A DNA stretch of 64,000 nt from Pseudoflavonifractor sp. Marseille-P3106 (GTDB taxonomy: Bacteria; Bacillota; Clostridia; Oscillospirales; Oscillospiraceae). The notes below the pieces were generated by a model, which made no database searches, was not told the DNA's origin, and worked only from the letters and a program-made list of their open reading frames with translations. Numbering within the stretch: position 1 is the first letter of the stretch; each line of letters begins with the position of its first letter. Position numbers and translations under genes: made by a program. The stretch covers positions 62,001 through 126,000 of the forward strand of contig LT827122.1 of the NCBI GenBank assembly GCA_900169975.1. The letters run 5' to 3'. Below, one piece after another: positions 35,287-43,597 of this stretch.

Positions 35287-36750
35287 TACGTTCCATATTA
35301 CCTCAGCCCTATCGTCAATCAGGTTTATTTCTTTCACAAATTGGGCTGCCACCATCTTTTTTTCTTCGAAATCCAGCGGGGTAAATTGCACCCGCTGCAA
35401 GTGGATACTCGGCTTTGATTGACGCCTTGCCCGCTCATCTAAGAGGGCTTGCTTCTGCCCTTCCAGCTTCTGAATGGCCCGGTTAACATAGGCCATAGTG
35501 ATATCACTGCTCCCTGTGAGGGCATCAATCAGACGGTTGATCTTCTGGTCGATTTCTGCGAGAGCGCTTGTATACGCCTGGTCTTCGTATGTATCTGCTT
35601 CTATATCCGGACATTCAGCAAGCAGACGCTCCAATTCTGCGGCAACTGATTCCTCCAGGGTCCGAAGATCTACTCGAATCGCCTGCTTACACAGCCCCAA
35701 ATTAGATCGTCCACTGCACACTAAGTAGTACTTGTTCCCATCTTTATTGACCTTTACGCTATACCCACAACAGCCGCATTTTAAAAGGCCTGAAAGCCAC
35801 GTGTGTTTCCCGCTGCCTTTTCTTCCTAGTTGTCTGTTGCCATCCAGCTTATTTTGACACTGAATCCAGACTTTAGAGGAGATAACGCCGCAGTGATTGG
35901 CGATGGAAAGGTGCTGATCTTTTAAGGACTGATATTTCCCAACGCTGCGATCCCGCTTTCCGATAATCATTCCGGCATGGACGCCATCAAACGCTTCAAA
36001 TTTGCTTGCAAACTGGATGCCTTTTGCCTTATAATGCAGATAAATCTCCTCGTCAGCCATGACATAAAGCGGGCTGTGCAAGATGCGGGACAGAGTCACA
36101 TTATCCCAGGTGGCTCGTTTAGGGGCGGGAATTCCGTCTGCGTTGAGCATATGGGCTACACTGCCCAGAGACGCCTCTGCTGAAACATACGCATCAAAGA
36201 TGCGCTTCACAACCTCCATGTTCTCGTTTGGAATCAAAGCGGGAGAGAGTTTTCCCATCGCGTCTGGTATGCGGCCAATGGAAAAGCCGTAGGGTGCAGG
36301 CCCGCCCGGCCAAGAACCGAGCTTCACCCGCTGATAGTAGTTGTCCCGTACCCGCTCGGCGGTAGTCTCCCGCTCCAGCTGGGCAAAGACCATGATAATA
36401 CTGAGCATGGCCCGGCCCATTGGAGTGGAGGTATCGAACCGCTCATTAACAGAGACGAACTCTACCCCGTGCCTTTGCAGCACCTCCCACAGCCGACTGA
36501 AATCGGCCAGCGAGCGGGAGAAGCGATCCAGGCGGTAGACCACGATTTTCTGAACAATTCCCTTTTCCACATCGGCCATCATCCTCTGGAAATCCGGCCG
36601 ATTGGTATTCTTACCTGAGAAGCCCTTGTCTTGAAAAACCTGAACCTCTCTGCCGACCTCTCGTCTGCACAGGTCAATTTGCCCCTGGATAGAGAGACTG
36701 TCCGCCTTGTCCACGGACTGCCGGGCGTAGATCGCGTCCAAGGCGGACAC
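35284..36750 (-). CDS. Large serine recombinase
   Basis: 488 residues if begun at GTG 36750; TTG 36741 is better spaced (eight bases) from AAAGGAGG and gives MDAIYARQS. The resolvase domain has the catalytic Ser in YARQS, VYRLDRFSRSLADF, and MVFAQLERETTAERV. A Recombinase domain, a zinc ribbon (CGCCGYSVKV with a second Cys pair VCSGRSNLGLC), and a coiled-coil region follow. This is the architecture of TndX/TnpX-type and phage integrases, which join two short att sites. The gene is intact. It lies inside the block, 2.7 kb from the right end, so it need not have inserted the present 16.7 kb unit. Confidence 0.93.
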   Translation of the reverse strand: MSALDAIYARQSVDKADSLSIQGQIDLCRREVGREVQVFQDKGFSGKNTNRPDFQRMMADVEKGIVQKIVVYRLDRFSRSLADFSRLWEVLQRHGVEFVSVNERFDTSTPMGRAMLSIIMVFAQLERETTAERVRDNYYQRVKLGSWPGGPAPYGFSIGRIPDAMGKLSPALIPNENMEVVKRIFDAYVSAEASLGSVAHMLNADGIPAPKRATWDNVTLSRILHSPLYVMADEEIYLHYKAKGIQFASKFEAFDGVHAGMIIGKRDRSVGKYQSLKDQHLSIANHCGVISSKVWIQCQNKLDGNRQLGRKGSGKHTWLSGLLKCGCCGYSVKVNKDGNKYYLVCSGRSNLGLCKQAIRVDLRTLEESVAAELERLLAECPDIEADTYEDQAYTSALAEIDQKINRLIDALTGSSDITMAYVNRAIQKLEGQKQALLDERARRQSKPSIHLQRVQFTPLDFEEKKMVAAQFVKEINLIDDRAEVIWNV

Positions 36751-36774
36751 CTCCTTTCGCTCAATTGGATCAAT

Positions 36775-36933
36775 CTAGCGCCGCAGCTGAGGTGGCTGTA
36801 CCGGGGCTCGAGACAAGCGGGCTGATTCCCCTAAACAGGTTAGTCCACTGATGCAATTCTGATAGAGAGCCCGTAAAACTTCCAGACGGCTCCCTGAGTT
36901 GACTTGCTGTGGATGCATATGTGTGATTCGCAT
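36775..36933 (-). CDS. Small protein upstream of serine recombinase
   Basis: 52 residues starting at ATG 36933 behind GAGGAGGG at good spacing, ending 24 bases before the recombinase start. The sequence begins MRITHMHPQQVNSGSRLEVL and has no domain I recognise. The strong ribosome site and tight spacing suggest it is translated with the recombinase, perhaps as a leader or accessory peptide. Confidence 0.5.
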   Translation of the reverse strand: MRITHMHPQQVNSGSRLEVLRALYQNCISGLTCLGESARLSRAPVQPPQLRR

Positions 36934-37037
36934 AATATGTATCCCTCCTCTCTTCAAACTATCTTGACCTATATATAATAGATACATAAAATTTCCATTT
37001 ATTTGTGTCTGTGAATGGGCAGCCCCAGAGCCGCCGC

Positions 37038-37544
37038 CTACGCATCTACGGCAGCAAAATCCTCAGATGATTGGTAAGCGCACAGATCTTCAAGGCAGAT
37101 AAACAGCGCTCGCACCTGGTGGAGCTTTTTGCTGCTCTTCTGGCTCTTGTCCATATTGAACAGGCGGTTGCGGCGAAGTTCCGAGGTGATGGCCTTGACC
37201 GTGATGCCGGAGTCTCTGAAGTGCCTCTGCATTGGTTGGAGCAGATACTCCGGTCTTAAGCAGAGGCAACCTTTATACTCCACTGCCGCTTCACCGGTTT
37301 GAAACTTTCTCCCGGTTTTTTGGGTAATGACAATCCCGCAGCGGGATAGATACAAATCAGCTAGACACCCGGAAAAGCGATTGGTGTCGCTGTGCTCTCG
37401 CTCACGGGCGAGAAGCTCCTTTTGACGATGAATCGCTTGGAAGACTGCATCTTGCATCATACCCTTTATACCTATGCGAACTTTTTTGCCAAATGAGGGA
37501 AAGCTGTCGGCAAAAAATCTAAGAAAAATATTCATTTCCACCAT
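37038..37544 (-). pseudogene. Primase/helicase-like protein, C-terminal fragment
   Basis: 168 residues in a different frame from the preceding fragment, overlapping it by 13 bases. The text runs on naturally from it: NIFLRFFADSFPSFGKKVRIG, FQAIHRQKELLAREREH, AAVEYKGCLCLRPEYLLQPM and GITVKAITSELRRNRLF, as in the C-terminal parts of DUF927-type ATPases of mobile elements. A frameshift near 37540 is the simplest explanation. Low-GC codon use sets it apart from the chromosome. Confidence 0.5.
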
Positions 37545-38215
37545 AAAAGACTCGTAATCTCACGCAGACGCTCCTCTTGAACAGAAGTGGTTCCCTTGGC
37601 ATCCCTCAACTTCTCCATTCCTTGGCGAAATTTAGTTTCGACCTCGTAATAGTGGGCAGATATCCAGCGCAGGAATCGATAAATGATGGTTGGCCATGCC
37701 AAGGGTTGCTGTTGGAGCGCGGTCAATTGCCTAGAAGGAAGCGGTCGGTCAAGCTGAAAAATGAGGCAGCGCACCAGTGTGGAGAATCCCTCTGGCAAAT
37801 ACTCACCAGTGAACACGATGCCGCAAGCTAGCGAATCGGTCGCGCCAAATCGCCCCCACCCTCGAACAGCGCTATTGCCTACCAAGCGAATGATTTGATT
37901 TGCCTTTTCATCCCGCGTTCGCTTTGCGGTGCGCGATGCGCCGGGATATAGGTCGTCAACCAGCCGGGTACAGTCTTTCCAGGGGCGCAGATCCTCAAAA
38001 ATGGCGGTGGAGGAGGAGAGCAAAGAGATTCCATCTGGCTGGGAGCGAGGAGCATCCCGATTGAAAATTGCGGTGAACCACTCCGCCAAAGCGGTCTTCC
38101 TGGTTTGTGACGGGCCAACCAAATAGCTGATAAAGCGCCGTTCCCATCCGGCATCTTGAAGGGGCTGTTGTAAAAAACTTAAATGGCAGCAGTATCCGTT
38201 GAGAGGTCGCGGCAA
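37532..38215 (-). pseudogene. DUF927/primase-helicase-like ATPase fragment
   Basis: The recognisable part begins at DAGWERRFISYLVGPSQTRK, a P-loop-like segment with TRKTALAEW in place of a classical GKT. It continues with FEDLRPWKDCTRLVDDLYPG and GIVFTGEYLPEGFSTLVRC, matching the ATPase core of DUF927-type helicases carried by plasmids and integrative elements. No start codon with a ribosome site is present, and the N-terminal portion is missing or out of frame. It is probably one gene with the fragments on both sides. Confidence 0.55.
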
Positions 38216-38418
38216 CGGTAATCGAGCGTGGTGAAGTCCAGACAGTAGAGCTGCTTAAGTATTATGGGCTGACAGGAGATCCGTGTTCCTCCCGTCAGGA
38301 TCACTTCGAACTGCACCAGGAGATTTGCCGGACTCAGGCTGTCTCCTGGACGGGCAACATCCGGCAAATGGGGAATATAGTTCACCAAGGAACCGTTGAA
38401 AGGATTTGTGTTTTTCAT
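38179..38418 (-). pseudogene. Short N-terminal piece, possibly of the same ATPase
   Basis: 79 residues with a good GGAGG site seven bases before ATG 38418. It begins MKNTNPFNGSLVNYIPHLPD and ends DLSTDTAAI. It may be the N-terminus of the primase/helicase-like gene that continues in another frame from about 38190, or a separate small gene overlapping it. No domain is recognised. Confidence 0.4.
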
Positions 38419-38532
38419 AGTTAGACCTCCGAATTTATTTAGGAGGCGCATGGGTCAACCTAAGCTCTTGCCTCCCATGTCCCTAGGCTACCAGGTCTCA
38501 CCATGCAGGTATAGAACGAAAACTAGGAAAAA

Positions 38533-38596
38533 GCAAAGAATCACCGCATTCCTATCGTGGAACGCGGTGATCCTTTGCTCATTCGCGGAGAAAAAG
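38533..38596. repeat. Inverted repeat copy 2 with terminator hairpin
   Basis: Reverse complement begins CTTTTTCTCCGCGAATGAGC, as copy 1. Its stem pairs GCAAAGGATCACCGCG with CGCGGTGAT/CTTTGC-like bases carrying changes that stay pairable as G-U. It directly follows the stop of the unknown gene at 38603. Confidence 0.85.
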
Positions 38597-38602
38597 GAGG
38601 AT

Positions 38603-39421
38603 TTACAGCATGGACTTGCAAGCGTTTTGAATGGAATCTTTAGCGGTGCGTATTATTCCCCGCATGATTCGAACTTTTTCTTTTGTCCATTCTTTTTTCT
38701 CTGTGATGACATCCCAAATCGGATATTGATTCTCGATAAACCACTCAAAGTCGTCCTGTGCATCCTTAAACATAAGGAGCGGCTCATCTAAGATTTGGTT
38801 CTTTATTGTGTGAGAAAGCACGGAGCATGCCTCATATCTGCGGCACAGAGCAAGGTAGGAGGGTCGCCTATCCGTGGATGCGAGAATTCTAGTGCGCATA
38901 AGGATATCATGATAGGTGGTTAAAAACAAGACAGGGCGTGTACGCGGCGGCAGATACCTTAGAAGGCGCAGCTTTAGTGCATTTATATACTTGGCCTGGA
39001 ATAGGCCACTTTTGAAAAAGATCTTGTGCGCAACATCGTTTGCGCGATCTCGGTTCCCATCAAGCAAAAATTGATTGTGCGCAAAGGTTGCTGCACTATA
39101 GATTCCCTCTACCATCAAATGGTTTTCAAAAGTTTGAAAATCGAGAGCGGCCTGAATCTGATCCAGTGGAGTTACTGCATGAGCCCGCACGGAGAGCCAC
39201 TCTATGGAATATTGATTGTATTTTTCGCAGAAGTCACTATAGCTGACATTCTTACTGTCAGCAAACATGAAAAAGTTCTTGGCTTTTCTTAGGCCTTGTT
39301 TGAAAAAAGATGAAGCAAGTATGTAAATAGATCCATTTACACGTAAGAATACCGGCGATGGGACCGAACTCCGTCGCCGTATTCTTGTGGTCACTCGTAC
39401 CGCCGTTTCACCTATACCCAT
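38603..39421 (-). CDS. Unknown protein at the right end of the insertion
   Basis: 272 residues from ATG 39421; the frame continues upstream through the terminal repeat into the deacetylase gene, where homology makes no sense. The protein is basic and largely helical, with blocks FFMFADSKNVSYSDFCEKYN, TFAHNQFLLDGNRDRANDV, LLRYLPPRTRPVLFLTTYHD and WDVITEKKEWTKEKVRIMRG. I recognise no domain. No clear ribosome site precedes ATG 39421, so the start is uncertain. Being next to the right end it could take part in movement of the element, but there is no sequence proof. Confidence 0.55.
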   Translation of the reverse strand: MGIGETAVRVTTRIRRRSSVPSPVFLRVNGSIYILASSFFKQGLRKAKNFFMFADSKNVSYSDFCEKYNQYSIEWLSVRAHAVTPLDQIQAALDFQTFENHLMVEGIYSAATFAHNQFLLDGNRDRANDVAHKIFFKSGLFQAKYINALKLRLLRYLPPRTRPVLFLTTYHDILMRTRILASTDRRPSYLALCRRYEACSVLSHTIKNQILDEPLLMFKDAQDDFEWFIENQYPIWDVITEKKEWTKEKVRIMRGIIRTAKDSIQNACKSML

Positions 39422-39456
39422 GTACAAGGCGTTTTTCAGATCTGAAATGTGATATG

Positions 39457-39485
39457 CTCCAACTGCTTGAATCTGTTTGGGATAC
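39457..39485. repeat. Right imperfect terminal inverted repeat
   Basis: Partner of 22761-22787; see that entry. The sequence just outside, ATCCACATCCC, is deacetylase coding sequence. Confidence 0.6.
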
Positions 39486-40010
39486 ATCCACATCCCATTG
39501 AATGGGCTCCATTCCAATGGAGCGGATCGCGGAAATGACATTGTCATCATACTCTCCATAGGGCGGCCGGATCAGGGTGGGCCGCACCCCGGTGACCGCC
39601 TCCACCTTGTCGTTGCAGGCATTGACGTCGGCGATGATCTCATCCCGGGAAAGCTGAGACATATGGGCATGGGTGTTGGAGTGGTTCATGACCTCATGTC
39701 CGGCATCAGCCAGGGCCTTGACCGATTCCGGATATTTGTCCACCCAGGCGCCCACGACAAAGAATGTGGCTTTGACATTGTATTTTCCCAGAATGTCAAT
39801 GAGCATCTGGGTATCCTCATTCCCCCACGCCGCATCAAAGGAAATAGAGATCATCTTCTGATCCCGCTGAACACAGTAGATGGGAAGCTGTCTGGTGGTG
39901 GCAGCGGCCCCGGCGGCAACGGGGTGGTTTACCGCCAAAAACATGGCGGCCGCCACCAGCAGGCAGACCAGAACGGTCACTCTCTTTCGTTTGAACAGGA
40001 TCATTTTCAT
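39486..40010 (-). pseudogene. Polysaccharide deacetylase, N-terminal part
   Basis: 175 codons up to the insertion, starting at ATG 40010 behind GGAGGG. A membrane anchor or signal (8-30) leads to the NodB domain: ISISFDAAWGNEDTQ (metal-binding Asp and base), ATFFVVGAW, EVMNHSNTHAHMSQLS (His-x3-His ligands) and LIRPPYGEYDD. It resembles sporulation deacetylases of the PdaB type. The frame leaves homology after QWDVD and ends soon after in the element. The C-terminal piece is at 22525-22755; reconstructed length is 251 residues. Loss may affect spore or cell-wall modification unless a paralogue exists. Confidence 0.9.
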
Positions 40011-40097
40011 AAAAGTCCCTCCTTCTTTTAGTGCATCTATATGTGGGGAAGGGGGACGACATGTGGCGGGACAAGCGGAAAGACTGTTTCGGAGATG

Positions 40098-41441
40098 TCA
40101 GACCCGCATGGACATCCAGTTGCCCTTCCAGAGCGTCAGGGCAAAGAGAATGGAGCTGATGCTCCAGGTGATGGGATAGGCGGTAAAGACCACCGTAATG
40201 TCCTGAAAGCGCGGCACCATGAATGTAATGTAGGAAATACGAAACACACACCACACCGCCAGCATGACTGCCATGGGGATCACCGCCCGCCCGGCGCCCC
40301 GCAAAATAGAGGCCGCGGAGTGGGAAAACGCCAGCATACAGTAAAAAAGAGCCTCCACCCGCGCCTGCCGGACGCCGAAGGCGATCACCGCGGGATCGGG
40401 GGTAAACAGCCCGATGAGAAAGGGGGCCAGAAGAAACACGGCAACGCCCACCGCCTCGGAAAGTCCCACCGTCATGAGCGTACCCAGCCGGGCACCCTCT
40501 TTCACCCGGTCATACCGCTGCGCCCCCAAATTCTGACTGACAAAGGTAGTCATGGCCAGCGTCAGGCAGGTGATGGGGAGAAAGACAAAGCCCTCCACCT
40601 TAAAATAACTCCCGCATCCGGCCATGGCGTTGTCCCCAAAGGCGTTGATGTGGGACTGCACCACCACGTTGGCGATGGCGATGACGCTGTTTTGCACACC
40701 GCTGGGCAGGCCCAGGCGAAAGATGAGGCCCAGCACGGTGGGATCGGCCCGGAGACGCCGAAGAGAGACGCGGACAAGAAAACGCCCGCTCATTAGATGT
40801 AAAAAGCCCAGCAGAGCGCTGAGGCACTGGCCGATGACGGTGGCCAGGGCCGCACCCGCCACCCCCATGTCCCAAACGGCCACAAACAGAAGGTCCAGCA
40901 CCACGTTGACCACAGAGGAGACGATGAGATAGTACAGGGGATGGCGGCTGTCGCCCAGGGCCTGAAAAATGCCGTTGGCCGTGTTGTAGAGGACCAGCCC
41001 CAGCAGTCCGGAACAATAGATGCGGAAATAAAGGACGGAATCGGGCATGACATTTTCCGGCGTGCCGATCCAGCGCAGAATGGCCGGGGTGAATCCCACG
41101 CCCAGCACCGTCAGCAGAAGTCCGGCCGCGAGAGAAAAAATAACCGTGGCGTGGACGGCCCGATCGACGCCCTCCCCGTCCCGAGCGCCGTAACGGCGGG
41201 AGATGACCACGCTGGCACCCGCGAAAACGCCCTGGAAAAAGCCAATGATCAGAAAACACAGGCTCCCGGAGGAGCTGACGGCGGCCAGGGCCTCATTGCC
41301 GCTGAAATTGCCCACCACCAGGGAATCCACCGTGTTGTAAAGCTGCTGAAACAGATTGCCCAAAAACAGGGGAAGCGCGAACCGCAGCAGAATCCGGCCA
41401 ATGGGGCCCTGGGTCATCAGTGTTTTTTCCTGCTCCACCAC
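40098..41441 (-). CDS. MATE family efflux transporter
   Basis: 447 residues, twelve membrane segments expected, the normal MATE length. Typical NorM/DinF-like blocks are FALPLFLGNLFQQLYNTVDS, VVGNFSGNEALAAVSSSG, and in the second half FRLGLPSGVQNSVIAIANV. It starts with GTG 41441 or the GTG one codon on, behind GAGGTGG. It would export cationic compounds in exchange for Na+ or H+. It has its own transcription unit and no visible regulator. Confidence 0.93.
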   Translation of the reverse strand: MVEQEKTLMTQGPIGRILLRFALPLFLGNLFQQLYNTVDSLVVGNFSGNEALAAVSSSGSLCFLIIGFFQGVFAGASVVISRRYGARDGEGVDRAVHATVIFSLAAGLLLTVLGVGFTPAILRWIGTPENVMPDSVLYFRIYCSGLLGLVLYNTANGIFQALGDSRHPLYYLIVSSVVNVVLDLLFVAVWDMGVAGAALATVIGQCLSALLGFLHLMSGRFLVRVSLRRLRADPTVLGLIFRLGLPSGVQNSVIAIANVVVQSHINAFGDNAMAGCGSYFKVEGFVFLPITCLTLAMTTFVSQNLGAQRYDRVKEGARLGTLMTVGLSEAVGVAVFLLAPFLIGLFTPDPAVIAFGVRQARVEALFYCMLAFSHSAASILRGAGRAVIPMAVMLAVWCVFRISYITFMVPRFQDITVVFTAYPITWSISSILFALTLWKGNWMSMRV

Positions 41442-41667
41442 AGTCCACCTCTTTCTCTCTCATGGAAGGTAACCTCACGGGAAGCCCATCCGCTAACAAG
41501 ACGTAAAATTGCCTTTTAAAATTTATCACGCAAAGGGATTCTTGTCAATCTATGCAGCGGTCATGTCCCTGCAGCGTAAGGGAACCCCCCAAGGCCGCCT
41601 TTTCCCCGCGCGGCTTTGGAGACTGCTTTACCGGATTCCTTCTCGGGTCTTTCCAGATCGGGCATAG

Positions 41668-41859
41668 GGGGTAAAGCCTGTCGTCAAAAAGCAGAAGCGC
41701 AAGCGCAAGACGATTTCGCTGCTTGCGGAGATCGAAAGCGGCATCAAGGCGCAGCAATCGGCGGGGCTGGAACGCTGGAATCAGATTGAGTATTTGAAAG
41801 CCGATATGATGAACTTTGTCATGGAACACGGGCTTGACGATTACAGGGAATGGTCATAA
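41668..41859 (+). pseudogene. Relaxase C-terminal remnant
   Basis: An open stretch without a start codon, bounded upstream by TAG at 41665. It reads KTISLLAEIESGIKAQQSAG, then LERWNQIEYLKADMMNFVM and EHGLDDYREWS before TAA. This matches the C-terminal region of MobA-like relaxases from Firmicutes conjugative elements (pattern K-T-I-S-L-L...AG..RW...LK). It lies outside the deacetylase insertion, so a mobile element once reached this site too. The rest of the 548-base gap between MATE and the next gene has nothing else I can name. Confidence 0.55.
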
Positions 41860-41902
41860 AACACAAAAAGGCAAAATAACAGCCGCAAAAAGAAAGATCC
41901 AG

Positions 41903-41932
41903 TTGACAACATGGTCAAAATGGAATTATACT
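41903..41932 (+). promoter_or_regulatory. Promoter of the second peptide-importer operon
   Basis: TTGACA (41903-41908) and TATACT (41927-41932) with an 18-base spacer, 59 bases before the first start codon. Best sigma-A-type promoter in the window. Confidence 0.75.
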
Positions 41933-41990
41933 ACTGTAAATTGATAAAGTGCATAGAGAATGAAAAATATACAATGTGGAGGAATTTGGA

Positions 41991-43592
41991 ATGAAATTTT
42001 ATCGTGCAGCAGCTCTGGCCCTGGGCCTGAGCCTGGCGCTGACCGCCTGCGGCAGCGGCCCCAACTCCGGCAGCGGCTCCGGCGACAGCGCCGGCAGTGA
42101 CAGCACAGCAGACAACTCTCTGCTCACCATTGCCATCCAGGACGAGATCGAGGGGTGCGACATCCAGCAGATCGGCTGGGAAAATATCGTCCACGGCCTC
42201 ATCTATGAGCCCCTGGTGGTGTTCAGCGAGGATCTGTCCGAGATTCAGCCCGCCTTTGCCGAGTCCTACACCGTGGCGGAGGACGGTTCCTACATCGAGT
42301 TCGTCCTGCCCAAGGACGCCAAATTTTCCAACGGCGACGTGTGCGATGCCGCGGCGGTAAAGGCCTCCGAGGAGCGGTTCCTGGAGATCAGCGAGTACGC
42401 CGGAGATCTGGACGCCGTGTCCGACATCGAAGTCGTGGACGAGCAGACCATCCGCTACAATCTCTCCGGCCCCGCCCCCTACATGTGGGCCTCCCTCACC
42501 AGCACCTACGGCGGCATCAACGACGTGGCCGTGGCAGACACCATGGAGGCCGACGCCTTCAACCGCTGCCCCGTGACCAACGGCCCCTACTATGTGGACG
42601 AGTGGACTCAAGGCTCTCAGATCACCCTCAAGCGCAACGAGAATTTTAAGACCAACAACCCCAACATGACCAACCGTGGCATCTTCGCCTTCGACACCAT
42701 CGTGGTACGGTTCATCCCCGACGAGTTCACCCGGGTCAGTGAGCTGGAGAGCGGCAGCGTGGACGTGATCTTCGACGTGCCCTCCGCCAGCATTGCCGAT
42801 CTGGAGAGCAACCCCGACGTGACCACCTACGGCTATAAGCAGGCCGGCGTGTCCTATCTGAACATGCAGGCCGGCAAGGGCGTCACTGCGGATGTGAAGG
42901 TGCGCGAGGCTCTGTCTCTGGCGGTGAACCGGGACGAAGTGGCCGACGCCCTGGACGGCGTGGTCACCCCCACCTACGGCTTTATCTCCGAGGCCCAGGC
43001 CGGTTACAGCGCTGCCAAAGAGACCGAGCTGTCCCAGAAGCTGGCCTTTGATCCCGAGACCGCCAAGAGCCTGCTGGCCGAGGCCGGCTGGGCCGACACC
43101 AATGGGGACGGCATTGTGGAGAAGGGCGGCCAGGCCCTGTCCTTTGAAATGCTGATCGCCTCGGACCGCGCTTCCGTCAAGGCGGCCGCACCCGTGCTCC
43201 AGGCTCAGTTTGCCGCCGTGGGCGTGGACGCCCAGATCCGGGAGTATGAGGGCGCCTACATCAAGCAGCTCATGCGGGACGACAACTTCGTCATGGGCGG
43301 CCGCAACTACGTCTGGAACGACGCCGACATCCTTTATTACGTCTTTACCTCCGAGTCCGGCTATCCCTGGGACGACCCCGCCGTCACCGACGCGCTGGTC
43401 AAGGCCCGCACCGAGAACGATCCTGAGGCCCGTGTGAAGGCCTACGAGGCCGCCCAGGATCTTCTGGTGGCCGACTACAAGGCCATCTCCCTCTTTGCCG
43501 ACAACTACTGCATTGCCACCAAAAAGGACATCACCGGTGTGAAGGTCACCAACGACGGCCGCGTCTGGTTCCACGACACCGTGCGGGAGTGA
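41991..43592 (+). CDS. Peptide-binding lipoprotein (SBP family 5)
   Basis: 533 residues from ATG 41991, spaced from GGAGG and giving a lipoprotein signal (LALTAC); an upstream in-frame ATG at 41976 would spoil it. After a Gly/Ser linker come family 5 features: IVHGLIYEPLVVFSEDLSE, VLPKDAKFSNGDVCDAAAVK, and NGPYYVDEWTQGSQITLKRN. The operon context with D-amino-acid enzymes suggests a peptide with D-residues, such as a peptidoglycan fragment, or an N-acyl-D-amino acid as the cargo. That is inference. Confidence 0.92.
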   Translation: MKFYRAAALALGLSLALTACGSGPNSGSGSGDSAGSDSTADNSLLTIAIQDEIEGCDIQQIGWENIVHGLIYEPLVVFSEDLSEIQPAFAESYTVAEDGSYIEFVLPKDAKFSNGDVCDAAAVKASEERFLEISEYAGDLDAVSDIEVVDEQTIRYNLSGPAPYMWASLTSTYGGINDVAVADTMEADAFNRCPVTNGPYYVDEWTQGSQITLKRNENFKTNNPNMTNRGIFAFDTIVVRFIPDEFTRVSELESGSVDVIFDVPSASIADLESNPDVTTYGYKQAGVSYLNMQAGKGVTADVKVREALSLAVNRDEVADALDGVVTPTYGFISEAQAGYSAAKETELSQKLAFDPETAKSLLAEAGWADTNGDGIVEKGGQALSFEMLIASDRASVKAAAPVLQAQFAAVGVDAQIREYEGAYIKQLMRDDNFVMGGRNYVWNDADILYYVFTSESGYPWDDPAVTDALVKARTENDPEARVKAYEAAQDLLVADYKAISLFADNYCIATKKDITGVKVTNDGRVWFHDTVRE

Positions 43593-43597
43593 GCCGG

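Larger units (their letters stand above)
22761..39485. mobile_element. ~16.7 kb insertion in the deacetylase gene
   Basis: The block interrupts one gene and brings together a winged-helix fragment, a YibE/F protein, a 2417-residue SLH protein, remnants of tyrosine integrase, IS4 and IS110 transposases, a broken AAA ATPase, a serine recombinase, primase-like fragments and an unknown gene. Its base composition is visibly lower in GC than the flanks, especially at 31.7-39.4 kb. The ends are imperfect inverted repeats (22761-22787 and 39457-39485). The left flank ends in ATCAC and the right flank begins with ATCCAC, possibly a target duplication with one base lost. It could be one transposon or several nested events; the internal wreckage favours more than one. 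Confidence 0.75.

Noticed and set aside
35284-36750. Serine recombinase as the enzyme that inserted the 16.7 kb block
   Set aside because: It is internal and not at an end; the block has terminal inverted repeats, which serine integrases do not need. Kept as possible, not claimed.
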